From assembly GCF_009695775.1 (NCBI RefSeq), contig NZ_VUNG01000031.1, forward strand, positions 1-46,508: DNA of 46,508 nt. Reading direction: 5' to 3'. This DNA comes from Hallella mizrahii (lineage in GTDB: Bacteria > Bacteroidota > Bacteroidia > Bacteroidales > Bacteroidaceae). The translations under genes and the position numbers were made by a program. Below are positions 15,569 through 25,183 of this stretch, one piece after another; the stretch's first letter is position 1; the number at the start of each line of letters is the position of its first letter. The notes under the pieces are model-generated. The model saw nothing but the letters and a program-made list of their open reading frames with translations. It had not been told where the DNA came from and made no database searches.

Positions 15569-16606
15569 CTATTTCTTCTTATTGAGCTTCATCAGCCTGT
15601 CATATTCCTTTTTGGTGATGCGCATGAACGAGCCATGCTGGGGAGCGGTGACACCCTCGATGTCGACGGGATCGTGGAAGTTGCGCAGATGGCTGTCGGC
15701 TTTGCAGATGCGATAGTGCTTGGGCTGGTCGCTGTATTGGATGTAGGCCACGCGCCACGTACTGTCGCCGATAAGTTGGAAAGCCGAAGAGCCCTCGCAG
15801 TTCTTGCGGCCTTCAAAGCTCACGTAGTCGTCGTCAACGGGTTCGCCCCAGCCGTAGGTGAGGTGATCTGACGTTGCTGTATAGATGCCGGGCTTGCCGC
15901 CTTCCTTCTTGATGAGCATGTGGTACTTGCCGTCGCTAAGCAGGTTGATGTCGCAGTCGATGGTGGCATAGCCCCAGTCAAAGAGCAGGCGCGGCGTGGT
16001 GATTCGCTGAAAGTCCTTGTCGGCATAGCTGTAGTACATACGGTCGTATTTCTCCTCAGGACGATTGAGCATAGAGTAATAGACCATATAGCCGCCCTTG
16101 TCGCCGTTGGGCCACACATAGTTAGGGTCCCAAAAGATCTGTGGTGCCCACACGCGGTTGATGGCGGACCAGTCTTTATACGGTGAAGGAGCTGTGGCAC
16201 CATCGCAGAAGATGCTCAACCCCTTGCGGAAGTCAAAGGTCACGGAAGTCCAATGGATGAGATCCTTACTCTTGAGCAGGTCGATTCCATAGTTGTCCCA
16301 TTTATGGCTCTTGGCCACACACATGTCGGTAGTGACCATGAGATAGCCTTTGCCGTTGTAAGCACGGGTGATATAGGCATCGCGCGTACCTCCCTCTATG
16401 CGGGCGTGCTCCTTGGGATCAAAGATGGCATTGCCGCCGAGGATGTCGGTATAGTGATATCCGTCGCGGCTCACTGCATAAGCAGTGTACTCTCCCCGGT
16501 CGCTCATGTGACAATAGAGATAGCCGTAGTCGCCTTTCTGCAGGTTCTGTGCCGATGAGGTCATGGCCATGGACGCCATGACAAAAGTAAGAAGCAGGTT
16601 CTTCAT
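15569..16606 (-). CDS. Secreted GH43-like glycoside hydrolase
   Basis: A 345-residue protein with an N-terminal signal (MKNLLLTFVMASMAMTSSAQ) and a five-bladed-propeller glycosidase pattern. The likely catalytic residues are Asp76 in GGTRDAYIT (base), Asp217 or Asp219 in TIDCDIN (pKa modulator) and Glu271 in NCEGSSAF (acid). Blocks such as DLIHWTSV and RVWAPQIFWDP are common in GH43. Family members cut arabinose- or xylose-containing polysaccharides; the exact substrate is not evident. It is divergent from the cellobiose phosphorylase gene, suggesting a shared diet-related role. The frame is complete. Confidence 0.85.
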   Translation of the reverse strand: MKNLLLTFVMASMAMTSSAQNLQKGDYGYLYCHMSDRGEYTAYAVSRDGYHYTDILGGNAIFDPKEHARIEGGTRDAYITRAYNGKGYLMVTTDMCVAKSHKWDNYGIDLLKSKDLIHWTSVTFDFRKGLSIFCDGATAPSPYKDWSAINRVWAPQIFWDPNYVWPNGDKGGYMVYYSMLNRPEEKYDRMYYSYADKDFQRITTPRLLFDWGYATIDCDINLLSDGKYHMLIKKEGGKPGIYTATSDHLTYGWGEPVDDDYVSFEGRKNCEGSSAFQLIGDSTWRVAYIQYSDQPKHYRICKADSHLRNFHDPVDIEGVTAPQHGSFMRITKKEYDRLMKLNKKK

Positions 16607-16651
16607 GGTGTGGATTCGATGATTAGTTATATTTTATCCTATGATCTGTAT

Positions 16652-16659
16652 TATCTTTG
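16652..16659 (+). promoter_or_regulatory. -7 box TATCTTTG in the GH43/GH94 divergent region
   Basis: TATCTTTG points toward the GH94 gene, giving a leader of about 120 bases. No clear -33 TTTG is seen. Confidence 0.5.
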
Positions 16660-16780
16660 CAAATGTAGTGAATATTTTTGAAACACCGTCCAATAATGAT
16701 GCAAAGATGGAGAAAATTAGCTAATTTAGCCGTGCCAATCAATAAAGCTTGACTTCGTACATTTTCAAGACTAACTATAT

Positions 16781-19237
16781 ATGACAGACATGGACAACAA
16801 ACGCTATGGACATTTCGATGACGCGCATCGCGAATATGTCATCACTGATCCGCAGACACCGTGGCCGTGGATCAACTATCTGGGCAACGAGGACTTCTTC
16901 TCGCTCATCTCCAATACTGCCGGAGGCTACTCGTTCTACAAGGACGCGAAGTTCCGCCGCATCACACGCTACCGCTACAACGACGTGCCGATGGACAACA
17001 ACGGCCGCTATTTCTATATCAAGGACGGTGACACAGTGTGGAACCCGGGATGGAAACCTTGCCGCACGCCTCTCGACAGCTATGAATGCCGCCACGGCAT
17101 GAACTACACACGCATCACGGGCAGCAAACTCGGTGTGGTGGCCAGCGTGCTTTTCTTTGTGCCGCTTCACACCGCCGCTGAGGTGCAAATGCTGTCGCTG
17201 GAGAATGACAGCAACGAAGTTAAGCGCCTGAAGATCTTCTCCTTTGAGGAGTGGTGCTTGTGGAACGCTGCCACTGACATGGAGAATTTCCAGCGCAACT
17301 TCTCTACCGGCGAGGTAGAGATAGAGCAGCAGACTTCGACGATCTACCATAAGACGGAATACCGCGAAAGACGCAATCACTATGCTTTCTACCATGTCAA
17401 CACACCCATCCAAGGCTTCGACACCGACCGCGAGAGCTTCGTGGGACTATACAACGAATACTCGGCACCGCAGGTGGTCGTGGAGGGAAAGCCGCGCAAC
17501 AGCGTCGCACACGGATGGAGTCCCGTCGCCAGCCACTATATCGAGGTAGAGTTGAAGCCGGGCGAGAAGCGTGACCTCATCTTCCTGCTGGGTTATGTCG
17601 AGAACGAGCAGGACAAGAAATGGGAATGCAAAAAGGTCATCAACAAGGAGAAAGCCCATGCGCTCATGGACCGTTTCGCCACACGCGGGCAGGTCGACAA
17701 GGCGTTTGCTGAGCTGAAAGCCTATTGGGATCAGTTGCTCGACATCTTTGTGGTCGACAGCGGCAACGACAAGCTCGACCGGATGGTCAACATCTGGAAC
17801 CAGTATCAGTGCATGGTCACGTTCTGCATGAGTCGTTCTGCATCATTCTTCGAGAGTGGTATCGGCCGTGGCATGGGCTTCCGAGACTCCAACCAGGACC
17901 TCGTGGGCTTCGTACATCAGATTCCAGAGCGTGCCCGTCAACGCATTATCGACATTGCCTCAACGCAGTTCCCCGACGGCGGATGCTATCACCAATACCA
18001 GCCGCTCACCAAGCGCGGCAACAACGACATCGGCGGCGGATTCAATGATGACCCTTGCTGGCTCATCTTCGGTACTGTGGCTTACATCAAAGAAACGGGA
18101 GACTTCTCGATTCTCGACGAGCCTGTGCCCTTCGACAACGTGCCGGGATCTGAGGTCTCGCTCTTGGAACATCTTAAGGTTTCATTCAATCATGTCATCA
18201 ATAATCTCGGTCCTCACCGTCTGCCACTCATCGGACGCGCCGACTGGAACGACTGTCTCAACCTCAACTGCTTCTCATGGAACCCCGACGAGAGCTTCCA
18301 AACGACGGAGAACAAGAGCGAAGGATCCAAGGCTGAGAGTCTGATGATCGCTGGACTCTTCGTTGTCACGGGTCGTGACTACGTCTCTCTCTGCCGTCAT
18401 CTCGGTCACAACAACGAAGCCGACCGCGCACAGAAGGCTGTAGACGACATGGTAGAGGCTGTGGAGAAACATGGATGGGACGGAAAATGGTACTTGCGCG
18501 CCTACGACTATTTCGGTCATAAGATTGGCTCCGACGAGAACGAAGAGGGTAAGATCTTTATTGAGAGCCAGGGATGGTGCACCATGGCTGCCATCGGCAA
18601 GGAGAAAGGCTATCCCGAGATGGCACTTGACTCAGTGAAGGAACGCATGGAGTGTGAGCATGGCATCGTGCTCAACAACCCTGCCTTCACCACCTATCAC
18701 GTGGAGATGGGCGAGATTTCGTCCTACCCCGAAGGCTATAAGGAAAATGCCGGCATCTTCTGTCACAACAACCCGTGGGTGATCATTGGCGAGACGGTAG
18801 CCGGACGCGGCGACGATGCATGGCGCCACTACACCAAGATTCTTCCTTCCTATGTGGAGGAGAAATACCAAACGCTGCACAAGGTGGAGCCGTATGTCAA
18901 CTGTCAGATGGTGGCCGGTAAGGATGCTGCACGCCCCGGTGAGGGTAAAAACAGTTGGCTCACGGGCACGGCGGCTTGGATGTGGTACACCGTGAGTGAG
19001 TACATCCTCGGTATCCAACCCGATTATGAGGGTCTGCGCATCGATCCGTGCCTACCTTCGACAGCAAAGGAATACACGGTGAAACGCCGTTTCCGTGGCG
19101 CGCTCTACCATATTCATGTGGTCAATCCCGACGGACATCAGAAGGGCGTGAAGCATATTTCGCTCGACGGCAAGACTGTCAGCGGCAACCTCGTCCCATG
19201 GTCTGAGGGTGAGCACCAGGTGGAAGTGGTGATGTAA
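16781..19237 (+). CDS. Cellobiose phosphorylase (GH94)
   Basis: Splits cellobiose with phosphate into glucose 1-phosphate and glucose, saving ATP, in the cytoplasm. The 818-residue protein has full family length and matches characterised cellobiose phosphorylase blocks: [14 protein letters not shown] at 8-21, [33 protein letters not shown] at 351-369, [20 protein letters not shown], and RADWNDC at 486-492 with the catalytic acid. The conserved ending [13 protein letters not shown] and GNLVPW is also present. The first ATG is at 16781; a second at 16790 (MDNKRYGHF) is closer to the family start. No cellobiose transporter or SusCD pair is in the window. A terminator follows. Confidence 0.95.
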   Translation: MTDMDNKRYGHFDDAHREYVITDPQTPWPWINYLGNEDFFSLISNTAGGYSFYKDAKFRRITRYRYNDVPMDNNGRYFYIKDGDTVWNPGWKPCRTPLDSYECRHGMNYTRITGSKLGVVASVLFFVPLHTAAEVQMLSLENDSNEVKRLKIFSFEEWCLWNAATDMENFQRNFSTGEVEIEQQTSTIYHKTEYRERRNHYAFYHVNTPIQGFDTDRESFVGLYNEYSAPQVVVEGKPRNSVAHGWSPVASHYIEVELKPGEKRDLIFLLGYVENEQDKKWECKKVINKEKAHALMDRFATRGQVDKAFAELKAYWDQLLDIFVVDSGNDKLDRMVNIWNQYQCMVTFCMSRSASFFESGIGRGMGFRDSNQDLVGFVHQIPERARQRIIDIASTQFPDGGCYHQYQPLTKRGNNDIGGGFNDDPCWLIFGTVAYIKETGDFSILDEPVPFDNVPGSEVSLLEHLKVSFNHVINNLGPHRLPLIGRADWNDCLNLNCFSWNPDESFQTTENKSEGSKAESLMIAGLFVVTGRDYVSLCRHLGHNNEADRAQKAVDDMVEAVEKHGWDGKWYLRAYDYFGHKIGSDENEEGKIFIESQGWCTMAAIGKEKGYPEMALDSVKERMECEHGIVLNNPAFTTYHVEMGEISSYPEGYKENAGIFCHNNPWVIIGETVAGRGDDAWRHYTKILPSYVEEKYQTLHKVEPYVNCQMVAGKDAARPGEGKNSWLTGTAAWMWYTVSEYILGIQPDYEGLRIDPCLPSTAKEYTVKRRFRGALYHIHVVNPDGHQKGVKHISLDGKTVSGNLVPWSEGEHQVEVVM

Positions 19238-19262
19238 AACCAGGAAGCAATAACCATCTTCT

Positions 19263-19308
19263 AAAGAATCCGTACATACTTTTAATCGGTATGTACGGAT
19301 TCTTTTTT
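19263..19308 (+). terminator. Intrinsic terminator after cellobiose phosphorylase
   Basis: AAAGAATCCGTACATAC (19263-19279) pairs with GTATGTACGGATTCTTT (19289-19305), followed by further T residues. It closes the GH94 gene before the sigma-factor operon. Confidence 0.92.
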
Positions 19309-19428
19309 ATGTCAAGGAGAGATCTACACTTGCCGGCTGTATATAATATAAAATATTGTTAAAAGCAACAACGCCTTTGTTGATAATAGAGGGATAGAAG
19401 CGTTATAGAAACGTAAAGCAACAAAGAG

Positions 19429-19935
19429 ATGGACAGCCAAGCATACATATCCCAAGCCACTACACTACGACAAAAAGCCGTAGAGAGTAGCCGCCGCTAT
19501 GGGGCTCCAGCGGAGGAGGCTGAGGATATCGCGCAAGAGACGATGATCCGGCTTTGGCAAGTCTGCCCCAAGATCGACACAAGACAAAAAGCTGAAGCCT
19601 TGGCGGTCTGCATCGCCCACAACTTAACCATCGACTGGCTACGACGCGAAAAGCACCGAGCTCCCCAAGAAGAGATCCCGACTGAGTCATCCGACAGCCA
19701 CTGTCAAGCCGACGCTCACTTAGAAGAGCAAGAGACCGACGAATGGTTGCGGAAGCAACTGACAGACTTGCCAAGTACAGAGTACACGGTACTGCACTTA
19801 CGGCAGGTAGAGGAACTCGATAATCAGGCTATCGCTCAACGTCTGGGTATAGAAGAGCGGTCGGTGGCCACACTACTTTCCAGAGCGCGCCGACGCTTGT
19901 TGGAGGAGATAAGAAAAAGGAGGAAACAATCATGA
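19429..19935 (+). CDS. ECF RNA polymerase sigma factor
   Basis: A 168-residue sigma-70-family protein with only regions 2 and 4. Region 2 includes YGAPAEEAEDIAQETMIRLWQ and AHNLTIDWLRREKHR. Region 4 includes LPSTEYTVLHLRQVEELDNQAIAQRLGIEERSVATLLSRARRRL, an HTH that would read the -35 element. Its stop overlaps the start of the next gene (ATGA), implying translational coupling to a likely anti-sigma factor. It probably directs transcription in response to an envelope signal; the target genes are unknown, but the operon itself is a likely target. Confidence 0.92.
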   Translation: MDSQAYISQATTLRQKAVESSRRYGAPAEEAEDIAQETMIRLWQVCPKIDTRQKAEALAVCIAHNLTIDWLRREKHRAPQEEIPTESSDSHCQADAHLEEQETDEWLRKQLTDLPSTEYTVLHLRQVEELDNQAIAQRLGIEERSVATLLSRARRRLLEEIRKRRKQS

Positions 19936-20702
19936 AGACATATACAAAAGCATATATACAGTCGTTGCTCGACAAATATCTCGACGGGCTTACATCGTTG
20001 GAAGAAGAACGTCTGCTCGGCGAATATTTCCGCACACAATCCGTTCCACCGGAGTGGGAGGACTACCGCGAGATGTTTGCTTGGTTTGACAATGGCATGA
20101 AGGGGGAGTACCTGCAAGACGACAATGGTATCAACAATGCAGAAACAGCTTCTACCTCAATACCACCCAAGCGATCCAAAATGATACGTCTGACCCTACC
20201 TTGGCTCGCTGCCGCCTGTTTGGCAGGAGGACTGATATGGGGAATATGGCCGAAGCAACACAGTAGCCAAAGCCTCACGATTACGACAGACAATGCCAGC
20301 GGGCAACTAATACGTTCTTCTCTGAAGGAACATGCTGCCCTAAGGACTGAATCTAAGGAAAATGAGCGACCTGCCGTCACACCGGTTACTTCTGATCAGA
20401 GGTCTATCCCCCATGTGCTTGCAGCTACACAAAGTTCGACAAAGATGATCACCATTTCTGAAAAAGAAATATCGATTGGTCATCAAGACAGTCTTCTACT
20501 CGCTCAAGCACAACACGACGTCGACCAGTGGCAAATAATAAATGACAGCGCCAAAGCTGATCATTCGCTGCTGATGGCCAATTTGCTCGAGACTAAGGCG
20601 ATGATCGCACAAGCTCACGAGGAAATCGCACAAGCCAAGCGACTGATCGACAGTGAAGATAAACAGCAACATTATTCACCCTATAACATCATAGAACTAT
20701 GA
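19932..20702 (+). CDS. Putative anti-sigma factor, single-pass membrane protein
   Basis: A 256-residue protein. The N-terminal cytoplasmic part (1-75), with LLDKYLDGLTSLEEERLLGEYF and WEDYREMFAWFD, resembles the start of Bacteroidetes anti-sigma-like proteins encoded beside ECF sigma genes. One membrane segment (LPWLAAACLAGGLIWGIW) lies near residue 85. The rest would be periplasmic, ending in a coiled coil (LLETKAMIAQAHEEIAQAKRLI). No zinc-finger HxxxCxxC motif is seen. It overlaps the sigma gene by 4 bp and the next gene by 4 bp, so the three are surely co-translated. Assignment as anti-sigma rests mainly on context. Confidence 0.65.
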   Translation: MKTYTKAYIQSLLDKYLDGLTSLEEERLLGEYFRTQSVPPEWEDYREMFAWFDNGMKGEYLQDDNGINNAETASTSIPPKRSKMIRLTLPWLAAACLAGGLIWGIWPKQHSSQSLTITTDNASGQLIRSSLKEHAALRTESKENERPAVTPVTSDQRSIPHVLAATQSSTKMITISEKEISIGHQDSLLLAQAQHDVDQWQIINDSAKADHSLLMANLLETKAMIAQAHEEIAQAKRLIDSEDKQQHYSPYNIIEL

Positions 20703-21592
20703 GAACAATTCATTGCATCGCAGCCTGTCTGTTAGCTATGACACCTCTCTTTGGGCAGGCTCAGGAAAGAATAGAAAAGATGAAGGATTTCATTATGCGC
20801 CAAGACGGAGTAGCGACAACCAATGAGACCGAGAAAGATCCTAAGACTCTGGACCTGCGATCGTCGCGGGAGACCTATGGGTTTACTGTGAAAAGAAACT
20901 CTCTCATCGTGCAGAATGCCATCATAGCCTTCGACCAAGATGCTGCCAAAGCCTACAGCGTGTTCAAAGGCGATGGAGAATCATTGGCCACTACATACGA
21001 TGTGGGCGGCATAAACATAGGAAAAGGCTATGACCACTTTGTGCTGGAATGCTTTGCCGATAAGAACAATTCCAACCGACGCTACGCCTATGCATTGGAA
21101 TGGAACGAGGCTAAAAGAGGCAAGATAACCGGAAAGCTGACAAAGGTGTACGGACAAAGACCCGGCAGCGTGACTGTAACCAACGTCACTACTTCCTTGC
21201 CATCAATGTCAGATTATCAGTCTGTCGGTAAGGCGGTAAAGAACCACATAGTGACAGACGGCACGCTCTCCAATGAGCAAATCGACTCTATCATCAACTC
21301 GGTGATACGACGACTCAACAAAAAAGGCTACAAAGATATCGCATCCATGCTTCAACAGGAGTGGCAGACTGCTGAACAATCCGAAAAGAACGATGCAAGC
21401 GCCGTTCAGACGATTGTCTATGACAAAGAGAAAAACTTCATGAAAAGATATCGCAACGGTCAAGTACTCATCATTGACGGAGCGGGAAACATCGTCTTCA
21501 CTGGTCTGAAAGGCAAGCTCGTCATGGACGCTGCGGGAAACATCGTCGCGACAAACTATTCAGGAAAGACCGTCGTCATAAGCAACGACTGA
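20699..21592 (+). CDS. Secreted protein of unknown function in the ECF operon
   Basis: I do not recognise the family with confidence. The 297-residue product has a signal peptide ending near FGQAQ. Visible features are an N-terminal domain starting ERIEKMKDFIMRQDGVATT, a middle part with an aromatic/glycine-rich stretch (YDVGGINIGKGYDHFVLEC), a helical segment (SNEQIDSIINSVIRRLNKKGYKDIASML), and a C-terminal repeat: DGAGNIVFTGLKGKLV followed by DAAGNIVATNYSGKTV. It overlaps the anti-sigma-like gene by ATGA. It may be the envelope sensor or effector for the sigma system (inference). Confidence 0.6.
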   Translation: MRTIHCIAACLLAMTPLFGQAQERIEKMKDFIMRQDGVATTNETEKDPKTLDLRSSRETYGFTVKRNSLIVQNAIIAFDQDAAKAYSVFKGDGESLATTYDVGGINIGKGYDHFVLECFADKNNSNRRYAYALEWNEAKRGKITGKLTKVYGQRPGSVTVTNVTTSLPSMSDYQSVGKAVKNHIVTDGTLSNEQIDSIINSVIRRLNKKGYKDIASMLQQEWQTAEQSEKNDASAVQTIVYDKEKNFMKRYRNGQVLIIDGAGNIVFTGLKGKLVMDAAGNIVATNYSGKTVVISND

Positions 21593-21664
21593 ACCTTGCC
21601 TTATGAGTTATCCTCACAACGGATTAATATCTCTCTTTAATTAAGAATACGATAATGTTATGTA

Positions 21665-21697
21665 AAAGGGGCGGCTCCGTGATGGAGCCGCCCCTTT
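21665..21697. terminator. GC-rich hairpin between convergent genes
   Basis: AAAGGGGCGGCTCC pairs with GGAGCCGCCCCTTT, loop GTGAT, all 14 pairs perfect. On the minus strand it runs into TTTTAC, so it may serve rseP as well as the ECF operon. Confidence 0.8.
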
Positions 21698-21721
21698 ATG
21701 GTTTTACTATGGATAATCATC

Positions 21722-23158
21722 TTATTGCATGACGCCTATCCAGCGCAGGATGTCGTTGAGATTGGCCACCACCATGAGGATAACCAGAATGGTGATACCG
21801 GTGTACTCGGCGTAGATCATGAACTTATCTGAAGGCTTGCGACGAGCAATGATCTCGTAAAGAAGGAAGAGCACGTGGCCACCATCGAGGGCGGGGATGG
21901 GCAGAATGTTCATGAAAGCAAGGATGATGCTCAGGAAAGCGGTCATCTTCCAGAACATAAACCAGTCCCACTGACTGGGGAAGAGGCTGCCGATGGAGCC
22001 AAAACCGCCCAAACTCTTCGCGCCGTCAGCCGTGAAGACATACTGCATGTCGCTGACATAACCAGCCAACACATCCCAGCCATACTTGCATCCGGCGGGG
22101 AAGCTCTCCAGGAAGCTGTAGCTCTTATGCGTCATCTCCTTTTCATAGAGCTGATAGATGCTCGGTACAGCAAAGCCAACCTTCAAGTCAGCAGTGAGCG
22201 TAGTGGCGAGCGTATCCTGCTTACCATTTGCGGCGCGGCTCACCACAAGCGTCACCTTGCGAAGGCGCAGGCTGTCGGCAGCACTCTTTGCAGCCGTGAG
22301 CTGATCGTTGACACGGCTGATCTCATCGGTAAACTCATTGTAGGAGTCAACAGCCTTACCATTCAACGCCAATATCTTGTCGCCCTTCTTCAGACCTATC
22401 TTCCAAGCCGGTGTCTCTATAGAGTCTTTGCTGCCCTCTGCCACAGGCAGACGCTGCAGCACAGTATCAACGACAGCAGGAGTAAACGGAGCCACGAAAC
22501 GAGGCGTAGACTTCAACATACCCAACAAATTGATGTGCCCGGGCAGAGAGATGCGCATCTTCTTGCCGCCACGAATGATGTCGGCATAGTGAGCTTCGGA
22601 AAGGTCACGGTAGACATCAACATTGAAGTCCTTGAACGGACGCTTGTCGGTACCCACCAGGATATCATGGTCGCGGAAACCAAGCTGTTTGGCTTCTGTA
22701 TTGAACTTCATGCCCTGGCTCATATCAGCCACGCGTACATAACTTTCGCCCCAGTGAAACATGATCATGGAGTAGATGAACAGAGCCAACACAAAGTTCA
22801 CCGTCACACCAGCCACCATGATGATAAGCCGTTGCCACGCCGGTTTGGTGCGGAACTCCCACGGCTGCGGGTCACGCTTCATTTGGTCGGTGTCCATGCT
22901 CTCGTCGATCATACCGGCTATCTTGCAATAGCCGCCGAGCGGCAACCAACCCATGCCGTACTCCGTCTCGCTGTTCTTAGGCTTGAAACTAAAGAGCTTG
23001 CCGCTCCACTTGCCGATGGAGACGTCGAAGAAAATAAAGAACTTCTCCACCCTGACTCCAAAGAGCTTGGAAGCCAGCGCATGTCCGCCCTCGTGAAGCA
23101 ATACCAACAACGAGATGGACAGAATGAACTGGAGAAGCTTAATCAGAAAGATTTCCAT
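21722..23158 (-). CDS. rseP: Site-2 intramembrane zinc metalloprotease RseP
   Basis: Cleaves membrane-spanning anti-sigma factors and signal peptide remnants inside the inner membrane. The 478-residue protein has the zinc motif HEGGH at 22-26 in the first membrane helix, a PDZ domain in the middle (WKIGLKKGDKILALNGKAVDSYNEF), and the second active motif ALDGGH near the C-terminus with a membrane segment after it. It is the last gene of the tsaB-DUF4290-murA-rimM-dxr-rseP minus-strand cluster. The window also contains an ECF/anti-sigma-like operon, a possible client. The region between rseP and dxr (23159-23373) contains repeats. Confidence 0.95.
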   Translation of the reverse strand: MEIFLIKLLQFILSISLLVLLHEGGHALASKLFGVRVEKFFIFFDVSIGKWSGKLFSFKPKNSETEYGMGWLPLGGYCKIAGMIDESMDTDQMKRDPQPWEFRTKPAWQRLIIMVAGVTVNFVLALFIYSMIMFHWGESYVRVADMSQGMKFNTEAKQLGFRDHDILVGTDKRPFKDFNVDVYRDLSEAHYADIIRGGKKMRISLPGHINLLGMLKSTPRFVAPFTPAVVDTVLQRLPVAEGSKDSIETPAWKIGLKKGDKILALNGKAVDSYNEFTDEISRVNDQLTAAKSAADSLRLRKVTLVVSRAANGKQDTLATTLTADLKVGFAVPSIYQLYEKEMTHKSYSFLESFPAGCKYGWDVLAGYVSDMQYVFTADGAKSLGGFGSIGSLFPSQWDWFMFWKMTAFLSIILAFMNILPIPALDGGHVLFLLYEIIARRKPSDKFMIYAEYTGITILVILMVVANLNDILRWIGVMQ

Positions 23159-23273
23159 TTATAACTTATAAATTACTAATTGCGAATTACTTGCTATGGC
23201 CTTGCCCAGCATATAGCTTGCCGAGCCTCGGTCTGTTTCCATGCTTGCCTCTGCTTGTCAGCACCGAGTTATC

Positions 23274-23343
23274 CGTTCGGTTTGCCGCTGTTATGCAGCG
23301 GCCCAGCCTCTTGCGCGGCCCGCTCGTTCGGTTTGCCGCTGTT
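23274..23343. repeat. Direct repeats CGTTCGGTTTGCCGCTGTT with hairpins
   Basis: CGTTCGGTTTGCCGCTGTT is present at 23274-23292 and 23325-23343. After the first copy GCCGCTG-TTATG-CAGCGGC (23284-23302) forms a perfect hairpin; the second copy has a weaker version. Sits between rseP and dxr. Confidence 0.8.
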
Positions 23344-23373
23344 GTGCTGCGCCCGATGGTGCAACGCCCTGCT

Positions 23374-24576
23374 CTACAGTGAGCCCTCCACACATTGTCT
23401 TGCAATCTCCCTTGCCTCCTTATCTGTTTGCAGATATATGTCGAGGTCTGGGTTTTTGTCAAAGGTAGCCTGCTCCATGGTCTTGCGGATAACCTCTGCC
23501 ATGCCGAGGAATGAGCAGCGTCCTTGTCGGAACGCAGCGTTGGCCACCTCATTGGCAGCATTGAGGATGCACGGCATGTTGCCACCCTGATGGATAGCCT
23601 CGTACGCAAGTGCCAGACACTCAAACTTCTTTGTGTCAGGCTCAAAGAACTCCAGCTTCTGTGCCTTGAACAGATCGAGTCGCTCACCATTGAGAGGCAG
23701 GCGTTCGGGGAAGGAGAAAGCATACTGGATGGGCAGACGCATGTCGGGAACGCCAAGCTGAGCCTTCACGGCACCATCCATGAACTGCACACCACTGTGC
23801 ACGATGCTCTGCGGATGGATCAGCACTTGTATCTTGTCGGCAGGAACGCCAAAGAGCCACTTTGCTTCCATCACCTCAAAACCCTTGTTCATCAGTGATG
23901 CCGAGTCAATGGTGATCTTTGCGCCCATGTCCCACGTGGGATGCTTGAGGGCGTCGGCAGCGGTGACATGCTCCAACTGCTCATGCGTGTAAAGACGGAA
24001 AGGGCCACCGCTGCAAGTGAGCAAGATCTTGTCTACCTCGTTTCTGTCCTCTCCTACCAGGCACTGGAAGATGGCACTGTGCTCAGAGTCGACCGGCAGC
24101 AGGCTTACATGGTACTGAGCCACCAAGTCAAGGATCAGTTCGCCAGCGACTACAAGTGTTTCTTTGTTGGCCAGACATATCTTCTTTCCGGCTTTGATGG
24201 CATTGATCGTGGGTACCAGTCCCGCAAAGCCCACCATGGAAGCCAACACAGTATCGATCGGTCCGGCCTCCACGATTTCCTCCAAGGCCTTCTTTCCCGC
24301 ATAGACTTTGATGTCGGGACGATCGGAAAGCGCGGCCTGGAATTCCTCGTAGCGATTCTCATTGGCGATGACCACAGCGGCAGGATTAAACTGCCGGGCT
24401 TGTGCGGCCAGCTTCTCCACACTGTTGTTCGCCGTGAGGCAATAGACCTCATAGCGGTCGGGGTGCTGGGCGATGACGTCAAGAGCCTGTGTGCCGATGC
24501 TGCCCGTAGAGCCGAGTATGCAAATCGACTGCTTGCGCGGCTGCTGATCATCGTGAAGAGTTACGTATTTTGTCAT
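23374..24576 (-). CDS. dxr: 1-deoxy-D-xylulose-5-phosphate reductoisomerase
   Basis: Second step of the MEP isoprenoid pathway: converts DXP to MEP with NADPH and a divalent metal. The 400-residue protein has the NADPH loop ILGSTGSIGTQALDV near residues 20-35, ANKETLVVAGELI, the metal-binding LPVDSEHSAIFQCL and the active-site TIDSASLMNKGFEVMEAKWLF. Length is normal for the family. It lies between rimM and rseP in the conserved Bacteroidetes order. The spacer of 61 bp to rimM carries no terminator, so co-transcription is likely. Confidence 0.97.
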   Translation of the reverse strand: MTKYVTLHDDQQPRKQSICILGSTGSIGTQALDVIAQHPDRYEVYCLTANNSVEKLAAQARQFNPAAVVIANENRYEEFQAALSDRPDIKVYAGKKALEEIVEAGPIDTVLASMVGFAGLVPTINAIKAGKKICLANKETLVVAGELILDLVAQYHVSLLPVDSEHSAIFQCLVGEDRNEVDKILLTCSGGPFRLYTHEQLEHVTAADALKHPTWDMGAKITIDSASLMNKGFEVMEAKWLFGVPADKIQVLIHPQSIVHSGVQFMDGAVKAQLGVPDMRLPIQYAFSFPERLPLNGERLDLFKAQKLEFFEPDTKKFECLALAYEAIHQGGNMPCILNAANEVANAAFRQGRCSFLGMAEVIRKTMEQATFDKNPDLDIYLQTDKEAREIARQCVEGSL

Positions 24577-24637
24577 TTCTATCTTTAAGTGCTATATATA
24601 TAATAAGGTGTAGCCGTTGCAGCCTCAGCGACAACAA

Positions 24638-25165
24638 CTACAATTCAAGCAGTCCGTCGGGAATGTCCAAGACGATCTGACGGCCTGCAATGTCTACATC
24701 GACGACTAGTTCTTCCGAAGCAGGAATAAGCACGTCCGTGCCGTCTTCCCGCTCCACTTCCAACAGCGTGTTGACCGTGGAGACGTCGACACCGGCCACA
24801 CGGCCTACTACACGATCGTCGTGCTGATGGTCAAGAACCTCAAATCCCTGTAGCTGCTGCCACGACACTTCTGTCGACTCACCATTGTCGGCAAGACTGT
24901 GAGGGAAGTACACATCACAGCCCGTCAATTCACGTGCCTGTTGCTCACTGTCGATGTCTTCCAGTTTCATCAGTACTACGTCATCAGATCGGAAGCGATA
25001 TTCCTCGATGAAAAACGGTACCAAGATGCCGTCGACATCAAGCACAAGATAATCAGCGTCGACACGGTCAAAGACATCGTCGTCGCACTGCATGCTTACC
25101 TCACCCTTCACGCCATGGGGCTTCCCCATGCGTCCGATCTTGAAAACATCCTCGCGTCGTATCAT
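24638..25165 (-). CDS. rimM: Ribosome maturation factor RimM
   Basis: Binds ribosomal protein S19 and helps mature the 30S head and 16S rRNA 3' domain. The 175-residue protein starts with FKIGRMGKPHGVKGEVSM, the family N-terminal beta-barrel, and has a C-terminal PRC-barrel (VVGRVAGVDVSTVNTLLEVERED, VLIPASEELVVDVD, IVLDIPDGLLEL). Here it sits 18 bp after murA rather than with rpsP/trmD as in Proteobacteria, the arrangement seen in Bacteroidetes (recalled). Normal length. Confidence 0.95.
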   Translation of the reverse strand: MIRREDVFKIGRMGKPHGVKGEVSMQCDDDVFDRVDADYLVLDVDGILVPFFIEEYRFRSDDVVLMKLEDIDSEQQARELTGCDVYFPHSLADNGESTEVSWQQLQGFEVLDHQHDDRVVGRVAGVDVSTVNTLLEVEREDGTDVLIPASEELVVDVDIAGRQIVLDIPDGLLEL

Positions 25166-25183
25166 GGTCTTGCATTCATAGCG

